Shown here one piece after another: positions 6,343 through 13,838 of a stretch of 13,838 nt of DNA; position 1 is the first letter of the stretch; each line of letters starts with the position of its first letter. The translations under genes were made by a program, and so were the position numbers. Source of the DNA: Victivallales bacterium (GTDB lineage: Bacteria; Verrucomicrobiota; Lentisphaeria; Oligosphaerales; Lenti-02); the NCBI GenBank assembly GCA_018648945.1, contig JABGQJ010000140.1:1-13838 (forward strand). Reading direction: 5' to 3'. Under the pieces are notes generated by a model. It was not told the DNA's origin. It saw nothing but the letters and a program-made list of their open reading frames with translations, and made no database searches.

Positions 6343-8484
6343 ATGCCGTTCATGGCACCATGGTTCATGCTGGCAAGCGCGGTCGCGGCCGTGCCGCTGG
6401 CCTTGCACCTGCTGCACCGTCGGCGGCCCCAGCCTGTCCCCTTCAGCACCATCCGCTTCCTGCGGGAAGCCATCGCCTCCACCCGTCGCTCGCGCAATCT
6501 CACCAATCTCCTGACGCTGCTGATGCGGATGCTCATCGTGCTGCTGCTGGCGGCGGCGTTCTCCCGCCCCATCGTCCGCTTCACCACCTTCACTCCGGAG
6601 GGCAAACGTACCGTCGTCATCCTTTTGGACAGCAGTGCCAGCATGCAGCTGAAGGACGGGGAGAGGAGTTGCTTCGAGCAAGGCAGGGAATGGGCGCTGA
6701 AGCTGGTTGGCTCCCTCAACGAAGGCGACCGCGTTGCCGTGGTCTGTCCCGGGGCTCCGCTCCCCAGAGTGGTCTTTCCGCCCAACTCCGACCACCAAGC
6801 GATCGCCCGCACTCTGGGTGAGGTCGAGCCCGGCTACGGTCCCGCCGATCTGGCCGAATCCCTGAGCGACGTCGTCGCCCACCTGGAGGAGTCGAACCGG
6901 CTGGTCGGCGTCGAGATCCATGTGTTCAGCGACTTCCAGCGCTCGGGATGGCGGGAAACCGAGATCGAGAACCTTGGCCCCAGGCTGGAGAAACAGGGCA
7001 TTCTCCTCTTCCTGAACCACGTCACCCCGACCGTGGCTGCCAACGCGGGCATTGTCAAAGCCGGCTTCATGCCGCCCGCAATCCTCGGCGACGGCCATTT
7101 CCAGGTCCGGACGACCGTCCGGTCCTCGCTGGAATTCAGCGGCCCCAACACCCTCAAACTCGTGGTCAGTGGCGCCGAGCAGTCCCGCGAGGCGTTCCGG
7201 CTGCAGCCGGAGAAGACCACCCAGTTCGAGCTGGCTGGGCAGGCCCAGGGGCAGGAGCCGTACGTGGCAGGGCAACTGGAGCTTGAGAGCGACGGCTTCC
7301 CGCTCGATGACGTGTACCGCTTCTCGCTGCCGCGCATGGCGGGCATTCCGGTTCTGCTCGTGGACGGCAGCGCCCGGGGCGATACCGGGCGCCGCGACAC
7401 CTTCTTCCTGGCCCGTGCCATCCAACCGCGTGGCAAGGCCACCTCCATCTTCCAGCCCAAGGTGGTGGACTGGCCCAGCTTCATCTCCTCGCCCTTGACC
7501 CCCTACAGTGTGGTCTACATCTGCAATCCGCCCTCCCTGGGGGAGACGGCGGCCGAGAAGCTGCTGGCCTTCGTGGCCGAGGGCGGCACCGTGGTCCTGA
7601 TGCCCGGGCAGCACCATATGCTGGAGGGCAGCCTAGCCCGCCTCCCCGTGCTGCGCGGGCTGCGCGTCCGGAAAGACGTGCTGCCCGAGGAGAAGGGCCT
7701 GGGAATCGTGCACTCGGAGACCCCGTCCGAGCTTGAGAAGCGGCTGCTCTCGATCATGCCGCCCCCCCCCAACGTGGTGGTCCGGCAGCGCCTGGTCTTC
7801 ACCGATGTGCCCGCCAATTCCGCCACCGTTTTCCACTACGCCGATGGCGGGGCCTTCGTCTTGGAGGTCCCGCACGAGCGCGGCAGCTTCTGGGTGACGT
7901 CGGTCGGCGCCAACCGGGATTGGTCCGAATGGCCGCTGACGCCGTTCTTCGTGCTCTGCCAGCAGGAACTCATCAAGGGCGGGGCCCGCCGCAATCTCAC
8001 CCAGCTCACCGGGGTGGTTGGCTCCCCTGTGGCCGTGGAATGGGCGGAACAGGCCACCGAGCTGGACTTCGAACTGAAAGGGCCCTCGGGGCACACTCGT
8101 ACCGTGCATGTCAGCCGGTCTGCAGTGGACAACCCGGCGATTCTGAGCGGCTTCCCCGAACCCGGCTTCTACATGCTGCGTCGGCAGGGCAAGGAACGGC
8201 AGGTGGCGATCAATGTGCCCGAGGCGGAAAGTGCCATGACCTACGTGACCAAGGACGAGGCCGGTCTGCCGCTTCGGCAAGCCACCGTCTACCACGCCGA
8301 GAACTGGCACCAGCATCAGCAGAATCTGGCCAATCTGCGCCAGGGGAGGCCGCTCTGGCCCGCCCTGCTCTTGCTGGCCTTTGTCCTGGCTGTGACCGAG
8401 GAGCTCTTCGCCAACCTGCGCAGCCGGGCCAAGGCCGTGCCCGAGGCGTTGCGCCAATTCCTCGGCAGGGGGGCCAGCGCATGA
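6343..8484 (+). CDS. BatA-type membrane protein with vWA and GATase1-like domains (vWA protein 1)
   Basis: The 713-residue protein opens with the BatA N-terminal membrane module: helix 1 (about 5-24), then LHRRRPQPVPFSTIRFLRE and helix 2 (about 56-73) ending FSRPIVRF. A vWA domain follows with MIDAS DSSASM (Asp96, Ser98, Ser100) and VFSDFQRSG. At the usual MIDAS Thr position there is Ala168 (PADLAESL), so metal binding may be weakened. A beta-rich middle part (about 235-330) precedes a GATase1-like alpha/beta segment (about 332-430: GIPVLLVDG, VVYICNPP, EGGTVVLMPGQ) without a nucleophile-elbow Cys. A C-terminal helix (about 672-690, PALLLLAFVLAVTEELF) closes it. ATG 6343 fits the family's M-x-F-x-x-P-x-F beginning, with GGAG at 6328-6331. 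The stop overlaps the next start (ATGA). Large vWA proteins of this type are typical of planctomycete-related bacteria; the molecular function is unknown. Confidence 0.88.
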   Translation: MPFMAPWFMLASAVAAVPLALHLLHRRRPQPVPFSTIRFLREAIASTRRSRNLTNLLTLLMRMLIVLLLAAAFSRPIVRFTTFTPEGKRTVVILLDSSASMQLKDGERSCFEQGREWALKLVGSLNEGDRVAVVCPGAPLPRVVFPPNSDHQAIARTLGEVEPGYGPADLAESLSDVVAHLEESNRLVGVEIHVFSDFQRSGWRETEIENLGPRLEKQGILLFLNHVTPTVAANAGIVKAGFMPPAILGDGHFQVRTTVRSSLEFSGPNTLKLVVSGAEQSREAFRLQPEKTTQFELAGQAQGQEPYVAGQLELESDGFPLDDVYRFSLPRMAGIPVLLVDGSARGDTGRRDTFFLARAIQPRGKATSIFQPKVVDWPSFISSPLTPYSVVYICNPPSLGETAAEKLLAFVAEGGTVVLMPGQHHMLEGSLARLPVLRGLRVRKDVLPEEKGLGIVHSETPSELEKRLLSIMPPPPNVVVRQRLVFTDVPANSATVFHYADGGAFVLEVPHERGSFWVTSVGANRDWSEWPLTPFFVLCQQELIKGGARRNLTQLTGVVGSPVAVEWAEQATELDFELKGPSGHTRTVHVSRSAVDNPAILSGFPEPGFYMLRRQGKERQVAINVPEAESAMTYVTKDEAGLPLRQATVYHAENWHQHQQNLANLRQGRPLWPALLLLAFVLAVTEELFANLRSRAKAVPEALRQFLGRGASA

Positions 8485-10697
8485 TCCGGTTCCCCGCCAC
8501 CATCCTGGTCGATCCCGTTGTGTCGCCCTGGCTGATCGGGCTGGTCGTCGTGGGCGTCGCCTACGGTTCCTGGCGGACCTACCAGCAGTGCTCGCTGAGT
8601 GTGCGGGCGCGGGTCGGCCTCTGGCTGCTGCGGGTGGCTGCGGTCCTGATTCTCTCCTGGTTGCTGCTCTTGCCGAAGCGCCGTACGGTGAGGGTTGAGC
8701 GGGAAGACCCGGTGCTTGCCATCGCGGTGGATATCTCCGCCAGTATGGCGGACAACCCAGGCAAGCTGAAACACACCCGGCAAGAACGGGCGGTGAGCTT
8801 CCTCGCGGATGGCAAGGTGCAGCGCCTCTGCAAGCGCTACCGGGTGGTGCATTTCCAGATCGGGGCGGAGACCGAGGAAGCGGCGGGGGATGGCGACGAA
8901 CTCATCTTCAACGCCCCGCGCAGCCATATCGGCTCGGGGATCAACCGCATCGTGGAACGACTTCGAGCCGACAACCTGGCTGGCATCATCCTGCTCAGTG
9001 ACGGTCTGGACCAGTCTGGCGAGCGCCTGACTCCCGCTGCTCTGGCCACCCGGATCTACATTCCCGAGCTTGAGCTTCCCTACGAGCCTCCGCCCGAGCC
9101 CGAAGAGGACTGGTACGTCGCGGACGTATCCTACCCCAAGATGATGGTCGTGAACTGGAAGGCGAACGTGGACGTCCTGATTCGCCGCCGCGGCAAGGAC
9201 GCCGCCGAGTTCCCGATCCACTTGCGCCAGGGAGGACGGCCCTTGCGCACCAGTATCGTGAGTTTCGCGGTCGGGGAAGCGTTCCAGCAGGTGAGCTTCA
9301 GCATTGAGCCGACCGAAGTGGGGCAACTGGTCTACGAAGTCGAGATTGGGCCTGGCGTAGATGGCGAGCCAGCCAATAACAAGCGCGAGTTCCTGATCGA
9401 GGTCAACGACCCGAAGAACCGCGTACTCTATCTGGAGGGGGTCCCGCGCTGGGCCTTCAAGTTCCTCAAGCGGGCTCTTCTTTCCGAGAAGAACTACCAG
9501 CTCTCCGCCTTCGTCCAGGGCGGCAACGGCGCCTTCATCAACTTCGACGAGATGTCCGGGCAGGCCGGCGGCGAGGTGCCCAAATTCAGCACCGAGACGC
9601 TCTCCCAATACCGGGTCGTCGTGCTTGGCGACATGGGGGCCAGCGCCCTGAGCGAAGAGGACTGCAAGAACCTGCAGGGATTTGTGAACAAGGGCGGCGG
9701 GCTGCTGTTCTATGGGGCCCAGCACAGCTACGGCAGCGAGGGCCTGGCCACGTCGAGCCTCCTGGCCGAGATGATGCCGGCCGTCTCCGAGCCTGGGGCG
9801 CAGATGCGCGAGGGCCGTTTCACGGCCGACCTCAGCGCCAAGGGGCGCACCCACCCGGCCCTGGCCGAATTGGCCTCCGCCTCCCAGTTGCCGCCGATTC
9901 TCTCGTTCTGGTCGCCGGTCAAAGTCAGTCCCTTCGCCTCCAAGCTGCTGGTTACTGCCGACGGTTCCCCGGTCCTGGTCACCCGGCCCTATGGGCAGGG
10001 ACGGGTGGCCATGGTGCTGAGCGATTCCCTCTGGCGTTGGCAGTTGGGCGGCAGCGCGAGCGGGGCCGACAAGAGTCTGTACGGCCGCTTCGTGACCCAG
10101 CTGGTCTACTGGCTGGCACCCAGCGAAAAGGACTTGGAGAGTACCACCATGCTGCAGGCCGTGGTCAGCCACAGCCAGGCTGAGCTGCGCCAGAAGGTGA
10201 CCATCGGTGCAGTCTACGACCCCGGCGAGGACAAGGGCAAGGCAGGCGTGACCTGCAAGATCGCCACTCCCGCAGGGAAGGTGCTCGTCTTCCCCATGAT
10301 GGCGGGGAGCCTGGGCGCGGACGTGGGGCTGACCAAATCCGCCGATGGCTACAAGTGCTTCTTCACCCCGCAAGACCCGGGTCAGTACCAGATTACCCTG
10401 AACACGCTCGACGGCAACCAGGAGGCCACCGCCACTGTGCTCGCGGAGAAACCGGAGAACGAGCGTACATCCGAACCGATCAACCGCAAGTATCTCAGTG
10501 GCGTGAGCGCGGACACGGGAGGGGCGTTTGTCGAGTGGCCGAACCGCCACGAGCTCTTCGACCAGATCCGCTACCAACCGAAGGAAGTCACGTTCACCGA
10601 CGAGTACCCTATCTGGAACCGGTGGTGGTGGCTGGTCATTCTGCTGACGCTGTTCTGCGTTGAGTGGTGGTGGCGCCGCCGCTCGGACCTCGTATAG
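8481..10697 (+). CDS. Membrane vWA/GATase1-like protein (vWA protein 2)
   Basis: The 738-residue product starts at ATG 8481 within the ATGA overlap with vWA protein 1, after AGGGGGG at 8468-8474, so translation is probably coupled. Reading is open far upstream (to 7920), but that part is only a frame shadow of the previous gene. The layout repeats its neighbour: two N-terminal helices (about 16-30 and 45-64); vWA with DISASM (Asp84, Ser86, Ser88), Ser152 at the Thr position and LLSDGLDQSG; a beta domain (about 220-305); a GATase1-like segment (about 313-440: NRVLYLEGVPRWAFKFLKRAL, VVVLGDMGA, GGGLLFYGAQHSYG, no catalytic Cys). A beta-rich tail and a final helix with WNRWWWLVILLTLFCVEWWWRRR follow. 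The closing EW-x-x-RRR pattern is common in vWA/GATase1-like proteins of planctomycete-type bacteria. vWA1 and vWA2 look like ancient paralogues that may form a complex. Function unknown. Confidence 0.87.
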   Translation: MIRFPATILVDPVVSPWLIGLVVVGVAYGSWRTYQQCSLSVRARVGLWLLRVAAVLILSWLLLLPKRRTVRVEREDPVLAIAVDISASMADNPGKLKHTRQERAVSFLADGKVQRLCKRYRVVHFQIGAETEEAAGDGDELIFNAPRSHIGSGINRIVERLRADNLAGIILLSDGLDQSGERLTPAALATRIYIPELELPYEPPPEPEEDWYVADVSYPKMMVVNWKANVDVLIRRRGKDAAEFPIHLRQGGRPLRTSIVSFAVGEAFQQVSFSIEPTEVGQLVYEVEIGPGVDGEPANNKREFLIEVNDPKNRVLYLEGVPRWAFKFLKRALLSEKNYQLSAFVQGGNGAFINFDEMSGQAGGEVPKFSTETLSQYRVVVLGDMGASALSEEDCKNLQGFVNKGGGLLFYGAQHSYGSEGLATSSLLAEMMPAVSEPGAQMREGRFTADLSAKGRTHPALAELASASQLPPILSFWSPVKVSPFASKLLVTADGSPVLVTRPYGQGRVAMVLSDSLWRWQLGGSASGADKSLYGRFVTQLVYWLAPSEKDLESTTMLQAVVSHSQAELRQKVTIGAVYDPGEDKGKAGVTCKIATPAGKVLVFPMMAGSLGADVGLTKSADGYKCFFTPQDPGQYQITLNTLDGNQEATATVLAEKPENERTSEPINRKYLSGVSADTGGAFVEWPNRHELFDQIRYQPKEVTFTDEYPIWNRWWWLVILLTLFCVEWWWRRRSDLV

Positions 10698-10712
10698 GGG
10701 GGAAACCGCGCG

Positions 10713-11231
10713 ATGGCATTGACTGTCTGGATCTTGCTCGCCTCCTTCCTTGGGGTGGCCGTGGAACTGATCTTCGGCAACTACGGGTTCTGCGTGCCCG
10801 TGTTCGCGTCGCTCGCCTTTTGTCTGACCGTGGCGCAAGGTGGTCGGCGGGCATTTCCGGTGTTGGCCGTGACCGGAGCGCTGTTGGATCTTGCTTATGC
10901 GCGCGCCTTCCCGACGCAGCTGGTTCTGGTGCCTATCGTCGCCGTGGTTGCCGAGAGCTGGCGGCGGCATGGCGATTGCCGCCATCCCCTCGCGCAGATC
11001 CTCCCGGGCAGTGCGGTGGGTGGGATCAGCGGGGCGCTGTTGGTGCTCCTTGTGCGCCTTCCCGGCTCCTCTCTGGGTTGGGACATCCTCTGGCGGAATG
11101 GCTGGATCATCCTCCAAAGCACCATCGGCGGCACGATACTCGTCCCCTGTCTCGCCCCATTGCTGGATGCCGGAGGCAAGCGCCTGGGCCTGCCTTTGTA
11201 CGCCAAGGCCCGGAACCGGAGGAAGAACTGA
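10713..11231 (+). CDS. mreD: MreD-like rod-shape-determining membrane protein
   Basis: MreD is a polytopic inner-membrane part of the elongation complex (MreBCD, RodA, PBP2). This 172-residue protein is the family's usual size and is almost all membrane: about five or six helices (near 3-22, 25-43, 48-64, 70-86, 95-116, 132-150), ending in a basic tail KARNRRKN. The best family sign is TGALLDLAYARAFPTQLVL, which fits the MreD pattern of Gly-x-x-x-Asp followed by a Pro and the next helix, although the Gly usually found after that Pro is not present. It lies directly before mrdA (7 bp), the classical mreD position. It starts at ATG 10713 after a strong GGGGGGAAA site and 15 bp past vWA2. MreD is poorly conserved, so the call rests on topology, the one motif and synteny. 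mreB and mreC are not in the window. Confidence 0.68.
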   Translation: MALTVWILLASFLGVAVELIFGNYGFCVPVFASLAFCLTVAQGGRRAFPVLAVTGALLDLAYARAFPTQLVLVPIVAVVAESWRRHGDCRHPLAQILPGSAVGGISGALLVLLVRLPGSSLGWDILWRNGWIILQSTIGGTILVPCLAPLLDAGGKRLGLPLYAKARNRRKN

Positions 11232-11238
11232 ACGCACC

Positions 11239-13062
11239 ATGGCGAAAGCACCCGAAAAGCTGGCCTATGGGCTCAGAGTCTACGTCCTCGCAGCACTCGT
11301 GGCTGCTCCGCTTGGGCTGCTGATCCTGCGGCTCTGGTCCGTGCAGGTCCGCGAGGGCGCCAAGCATGTCCAGGAGATCACCCGCCAGAGCATTCGCCCG
11401 ATCCGGCTCAACGCCGTGCGCGGGCGCTTGCTGGCCAGCGACGGTTCCGTACTGGTGGACAACGACTGCCGCTACGAGTTGCTCTTCCGCGTGTCCGAGA
11501 TGCGCCAACGAGGCAAGCGACGCAACACGGTTATCTACATCCTCCAACGAACCCTGGATTTCGCTCGTCTCCTGGGCCGTCTTGCCCCGGTCAGCGAGAA
11601 GAAGATCGAGCACCATCTGCACGTGGCCCCCGCCGTGCCCCTGACGGTCTATACCGATCTGACCCGCGCCGAGGTGGCCAAAATCATGGAACTGGCCCCG
11701 CCCGTGCCGGGTGTCTCTGTGGAGACCAGGGCCGTTCGGCGCTACCTCCAGCCGGCCTTTGCCTCCCAGACCCTCGGCTGGGTGGGCCGGTATCGCCCCA
11801 AGAAGACCGAGGAGATGGACCAATACCAGGCAGCCTATACCGGCTACGAGATGCGCGGGCGAATGGGACTGGAATTGCAGTATGACAAGATCTTGGCCGG
11901 AGAGGGCGGACACCGGCTGGTCCGCGTCGATCCCGTCGGCTACGTCCACGAGGAAATCGGGGTGTCGCGTCAACCCGTCAACGGGCGCGACCTGCTGCTC
12001 ACCCTCGATCCCAAGGCACAGGTCGCCGCCAATCATTCCCTGGCGGGGAAGCGCGGGGCATTCGTGGTCGTGGATATCCGCTCCGGTGCGGTTCTGGCCA
12101 TGGCCTCATCACCCACCTTCGCGCTCACCGAGCAGACGACCGAGACCTACGACGAACTGAACAAGCGCGCCGACATGCCCATGCTGAACCGGGCCGTGGA
12201 TGGCAGCTACGCGCCCGGCTCCATCGTCAAGCCCCTGATCGCCCTGGCAGCTCTGGAATGCGGGGCCATCACGCCAGCCACCACTCATAACTGCACGGGA
12301 CGCTATCGGCGCTACCGACTGAATATTGGGTGCGCGAAGCGCTGGGGACATGGGAAGCTCGCGCTGGTCGAGGCGATCAAGTTCTCCTGCAATCCCTACT
12401 TCATGGATGCGGGAATTGAGGCCAAGCTCAGCAACATCCAGCCCATCTTCGCTGCCGCCGGCTTCGGCCGGCGCCCCGCGATCGACCTGCCCACTGCTGC
12501 TCGTGGCCTTCTCCCGAGCCGCGAATACGCCCTGCGGGCACGCGGCCCTCGGGAACCATGGGGTTTGGCGGACACCGCCTTCATCAGCATCGGCCAGGGC
12601 CTGAGCGTGCTCACCCCCCTGCAAGCGGCCATGTATACCGCCGCCATCGCCAATGGAGGGCGGGTCTACCGGCCTTTTCTGGTTCGTTCCGTGCTGAAGG
12701 CGAATGGCGGCGTCTGGCGCAATACCGCCCCAGTCGTGGAGACCCGCCTCCCGATCAAGCCCGAGAACCTAACGGTCGTTCAGCAGGGCATGCACGAGGT
12801 GGTCAGTGGGGAGCAAGGCAGCGGCGCCAATGCCAAGAACGAGGTCATCGACCTCGCGGGCAAGACCGGCTCTGCCGAAGTCACCCACCGCGACCGCCCC
12901 AAGACAAAAAACACCTGGTTCATCGCCTTCGGCCCCTTCACCAATCCCAAATACGCCTGCGCCATGGTCATCGAGGACGGCGACTCCGGCGGCCGCACCT
13001 GCGCCCCCCGTGTCAAGCAGTTCTTCATCGACTGGCTCGGCCCCCCAACGCCTGCTGAATAG
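11239..13062 (+). CDS. mrdA: Penicillin-binding protein 2, class B peptidoglycan D,D-transpeptidase
   Basis: PBP2 cross-links new glycan strands made by RodA during side-wall elongation. The 607-residue protein (E. coli 633) has one N-terminal membrane anchor (about 10-30), the PBP dimer/pedestal module (about 50-260, opening with IRLNAVRGRLLASDGSVL and containing YLQPAFASQTLGWVGR and MGLELQYDKILAGEGG), then the transpeptidase domain. All three catalytic motifs are intact: SxxK as Ser328-Ile-Val-Lys331 in APGSIVKPL, SxN as Ser383-Cys-Asn385, and KTG as Lys542-Thr-Gly544 in AGKTGSAEV. The block HGKLALVEAIKFSCNPYFMDAG is PBP2/FtsI-like, and the mreD neighbour favours PBP2 over FtsI. ATG 11239 is chosen because it gives the anchor; the longer in-frame reading from 10891 only overlaps mreD. 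GGAGGAAG (11218-11225) is the likely ribosome site. rodA does not follow. Confidence 0.93.
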   Translation: MAKAPEKLAYGLRVYVLAALVAAPLGLLILRLWSVQVREGAKHVQEITRQSIRPIRLNAVRGRLLASDGSVLVDNDCRYELLFRVSEMRQRGKRRNTVIYILQRTLDFARLLGRLAPVSEKKIEHHLHVAPAVPLTVYTDLTRAEVAKIMELAPPVPGVSVETRAVRRYLQPAFASQTLGWVGRYRPKKTEEMDQYQAAYTGYEMRGRMGLELQYDKILAGEGGHRLVRVDPVGYVHEEIGVSRQPVNGRDLLLTLDPKAQVAANHSLAGKRGAFVVVDIRSGAVLAMASSPTFALTEQTTETYDELNKRADMPMLNRAVDGSYAPGSIVKPLIALAALECGAITPATTHNCTGRYRRYRLNIGCAKRWGHGKLALVEAIKFSCNPYFMDAGIEAKLSNIQPIFAAAGFGRRPAIDLPTAARGLLPSREYALRARGPREPWGLADTAFISIGQGLSVLTPLQAAMYTAAIANGGRVYRPFLVRSVLKANGGVWRNTAPVVETRLPIKPENLTVVQQGMHEVVSGEQGSGANAKNEVIDLAGKTGSAEVTHRDRPKTKNTWFIAFGPFTNPKYACAMVIEDGDSGGRTCAPRVKQFFIDWLGPPTPAE

Positions 13063-13156
13063 CGCCTGCCGCGGTTCCCAGAGTTGCGTTCACGCATCTG
13101 GTCGCGTAGGGTGTGAGAGTAGGGTCTCCCCAAGCACTCCAGAGGAAGCTTCACCC
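13063..13156. other. Intergenic gap between mrdA and the oxidoreductase gene
   Basis: This 94-bp gap shows no strong terminator hairpin. A weak promoter-like pair, TTGCGT (13084-13089) and TAGGGT (13107-13112) with 17-bp spacing, matches consensus at three of six positions each. AGAGGAAG at 13141-13148 is the ribosome site of the next gene. The function change across the gap (cell wall to sugar-type oxidoreductase) suggests a new transcription unit. Confidence 0.3.
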
Positions 13157-13838
13157 ATGGCATTCACTCTCTGTATCGTCGGCTGCGGTTCGCTCTCGAA
13201 CCGCGCCCATGGCCCGTCGTATCGCGACTACGCGGCTCTGCATCCGGATGTGGTCCTGGCCGGTTGCTGCGATGTGGATGCACCGCGGGCGGAGACCTAC
13301 CGGCAAACCCATGGTTTTGCCCGCGCCTACACGGATTTCCGCGAGATGCTGGCGGCAGAGAAGCCGGACGGCGTCTGCCTGATGGCCCCCGTGCAGCTCA
13401 CCTGCGAGCTGTCGTGCGCCATTCTGGAACTGGGCTATCCTCTGCTCATGGAGAAGCCCCCCGGCCTGGATGGCGACGAGTGCTCCCGGATGATCGCTGC
13501 GGCCGAGAAGACGGGCGTGGCGAACCAGGTGTCCTTCAACCGCCGCTACTGCCCACTCATCGTCGATCTGAAGAGGCGATTGGCCGAGTTCACCCCCGAA
13601 GACATCCAGGACATCCGCTACGACTTCTTCCGCATCGGGCGCAAGGACGCGGATTTCTCCACCACCGCCATCCACGGCATCGACACGGTCAAGTTCCTGG
13701 CTGGCTCCGACTACGAGCGCATCCGTTTCACCTACCGCGAGTACCCCGAACTGGGCCCGACCGTGGCCAATATCTTCATGGAGTGCGAGTTCGCCTCCGG
13801 CGCGACTGCGCACCTCAACTTCTGCCCCAATACCGGGG
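13157..13838 (+). CDS. Gfo/Idh/MocA-family NAD(P)-dependent oxidoreductase (partial, C-terminus beyond the right edge)
   Basis: These enzymes oxidise or reduce sugars, inositols and similar compounds with NAD(P). The readable 227 residues start at ATG 13157 (MAFTLCIVGCGSLSNRAHG) after AGAGGAAG. The N-terminal Rossmann fold shows the dinucleotide loop GCGSLS (residues 9-14) and the acidic end of the second strand (AGCCDVD), suggesting NAD preference. The family's EKP motif is present in LLMEKPPGLDGDE (Lys about 99), and the C-terminal alpha/beta domain contains FNRRYCP and the TAIHGIDTVKFL block with the usual catalytic-region His. Reading is open to the window end with no frameshift. The substrate cannot be told from sequence; such genes are very numerous in Lentisphaerae- and Planctomycetes-like genomes, which agrees with the rest of the window. 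No functional link to the envelope genes is evident. Confidence 0.9.
   Translation, partial: MAFTLCIVGCGSLSNRAHGPSYRDYAALHPDVVLAGCCDVDAPRAETYRQTHGFARAYTDFREMLAAEKPDGVCLMAPVQLTCELSCAILELGYPLLMEKPPGLDGDECSRMIAAAEKTGVANQVSFNRRYCPLIVDLKRRLAEFTPEDIQDIRYDFFRIGRKDADFSTTAIHGIDTVKFLAGSDYERIRFTYREYPELGPTVANIFMECEFASGATAHLNFCPNTG

Noticed and set aside
5575..7617. Minus-strand open frame of 680 codons
   Set aside because: Antisense to DUF58 and vWA1, low-complexity composition, no domain or ribosome site.
7920..8480. 187-codon upstream extension of vWA protein 2
   Set aside because: It is an out-of-frame reading of vWA1. The ATG at 8481 gives the proper membrane module and an ATGA junction.
10891..11238. 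116-codon upstream extension of PBP2
   Set aside because: It overlaps mreD in another frame; the start at 11239 gives the expected cytoplasmic tail and membrane anchor.
8316..11240. Minus-strand open frame of 974 codons
   Set aside because: It lies opposite vWA2 and mreD, which have clear domains and spacing. The translation is rich in His, Gln, Arg and Gly with no recognisable domain; long antisense frames are expected in high-GC DNA.
1..13838. CRISPR arrays, insertion sequences, rRNA genes and riboswitches
   Set aside because: No regularly spaced direct repeats, transposase-like frames with terminal inverted repeats, rRNA-like blocks or recognisable riboswitch cores were found by eye on either strand.

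Overview
The window is a high-GC stretch of about 13.8 kb from a Gram-negative-type bacterial chromosome, almost entirely coding, and it reads as a cell-envelope locus. Lipoprotein signals suited to an outer membrane, an LpoB-type protein, an MreD-PBP2 pair, large vWA membrane proteins of the kind common in planctomycetes and their relatives, and a Gfo/Idh/MocA oxidoreductase together suggest a member of the PVC group (Lentisphaerae-like would fit) or another deep-branching diderm phylum. This is an inference from gene content; no phylogenetic marker is present.

Layout. (1) Positions 1-2326, minus strand: an operon read right to left, with a LysM/YkuD L,D-transpeptidase, accA (acetyl-CoA carboxylase carboxyltransferase alpha) and a GNAT acetyltransferase cut by the left edge. 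It is fed by a near-consensus promoter at 2400-2428. (2) Positions 2327-2833: a divergent regulatory region holding a CAU-anticodon tRNA (2511-2587, best read as tRNA-Ile2) and a promoter for the next operon. (3) Positions 2834-5233, plus strand: three consecutive outer-membrane-type lipoproteins, namely a COG3014-like TPR protein, a YcfL-like protein and an LpoB-like penicillin-binding-protein activator, closed by a good intrinsic terminator at 5259-5296. (4) Positions 5401-13062, plus strand: a tightly packed five-gene run of DUF58, vWA membrane protein 1, vWA membrane protein 2, MreD-like and PBP2 (mrdA). (5) From 13157 to the right edge: a Gfo/Idh/MocA-family oxidoreductase, incomplete.

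How it may work together. The L,D-transpeptidase cross-links or tethers peptidoglycan. The lipoproteins would regulate a class A PBP from the outer membrane. MreD and PBP2 are parts of the rod elongation machine. The DUF58/vWA1/vWA2 set has the parts usually driven by a MoxR AAA+ ATPase, but here it lacks a MoxR gene nearby and appears co-transcribed with mreD-mrdA. That fusion of a vWA/DUF58 module with the elongasome genes is the most noteworthy feature, and it suggests (inference) a chaperone-like or metal-dependent assembly module acting on the cell-wall elongation complex. No mobile element, CRISPR array or rRNA was seen.
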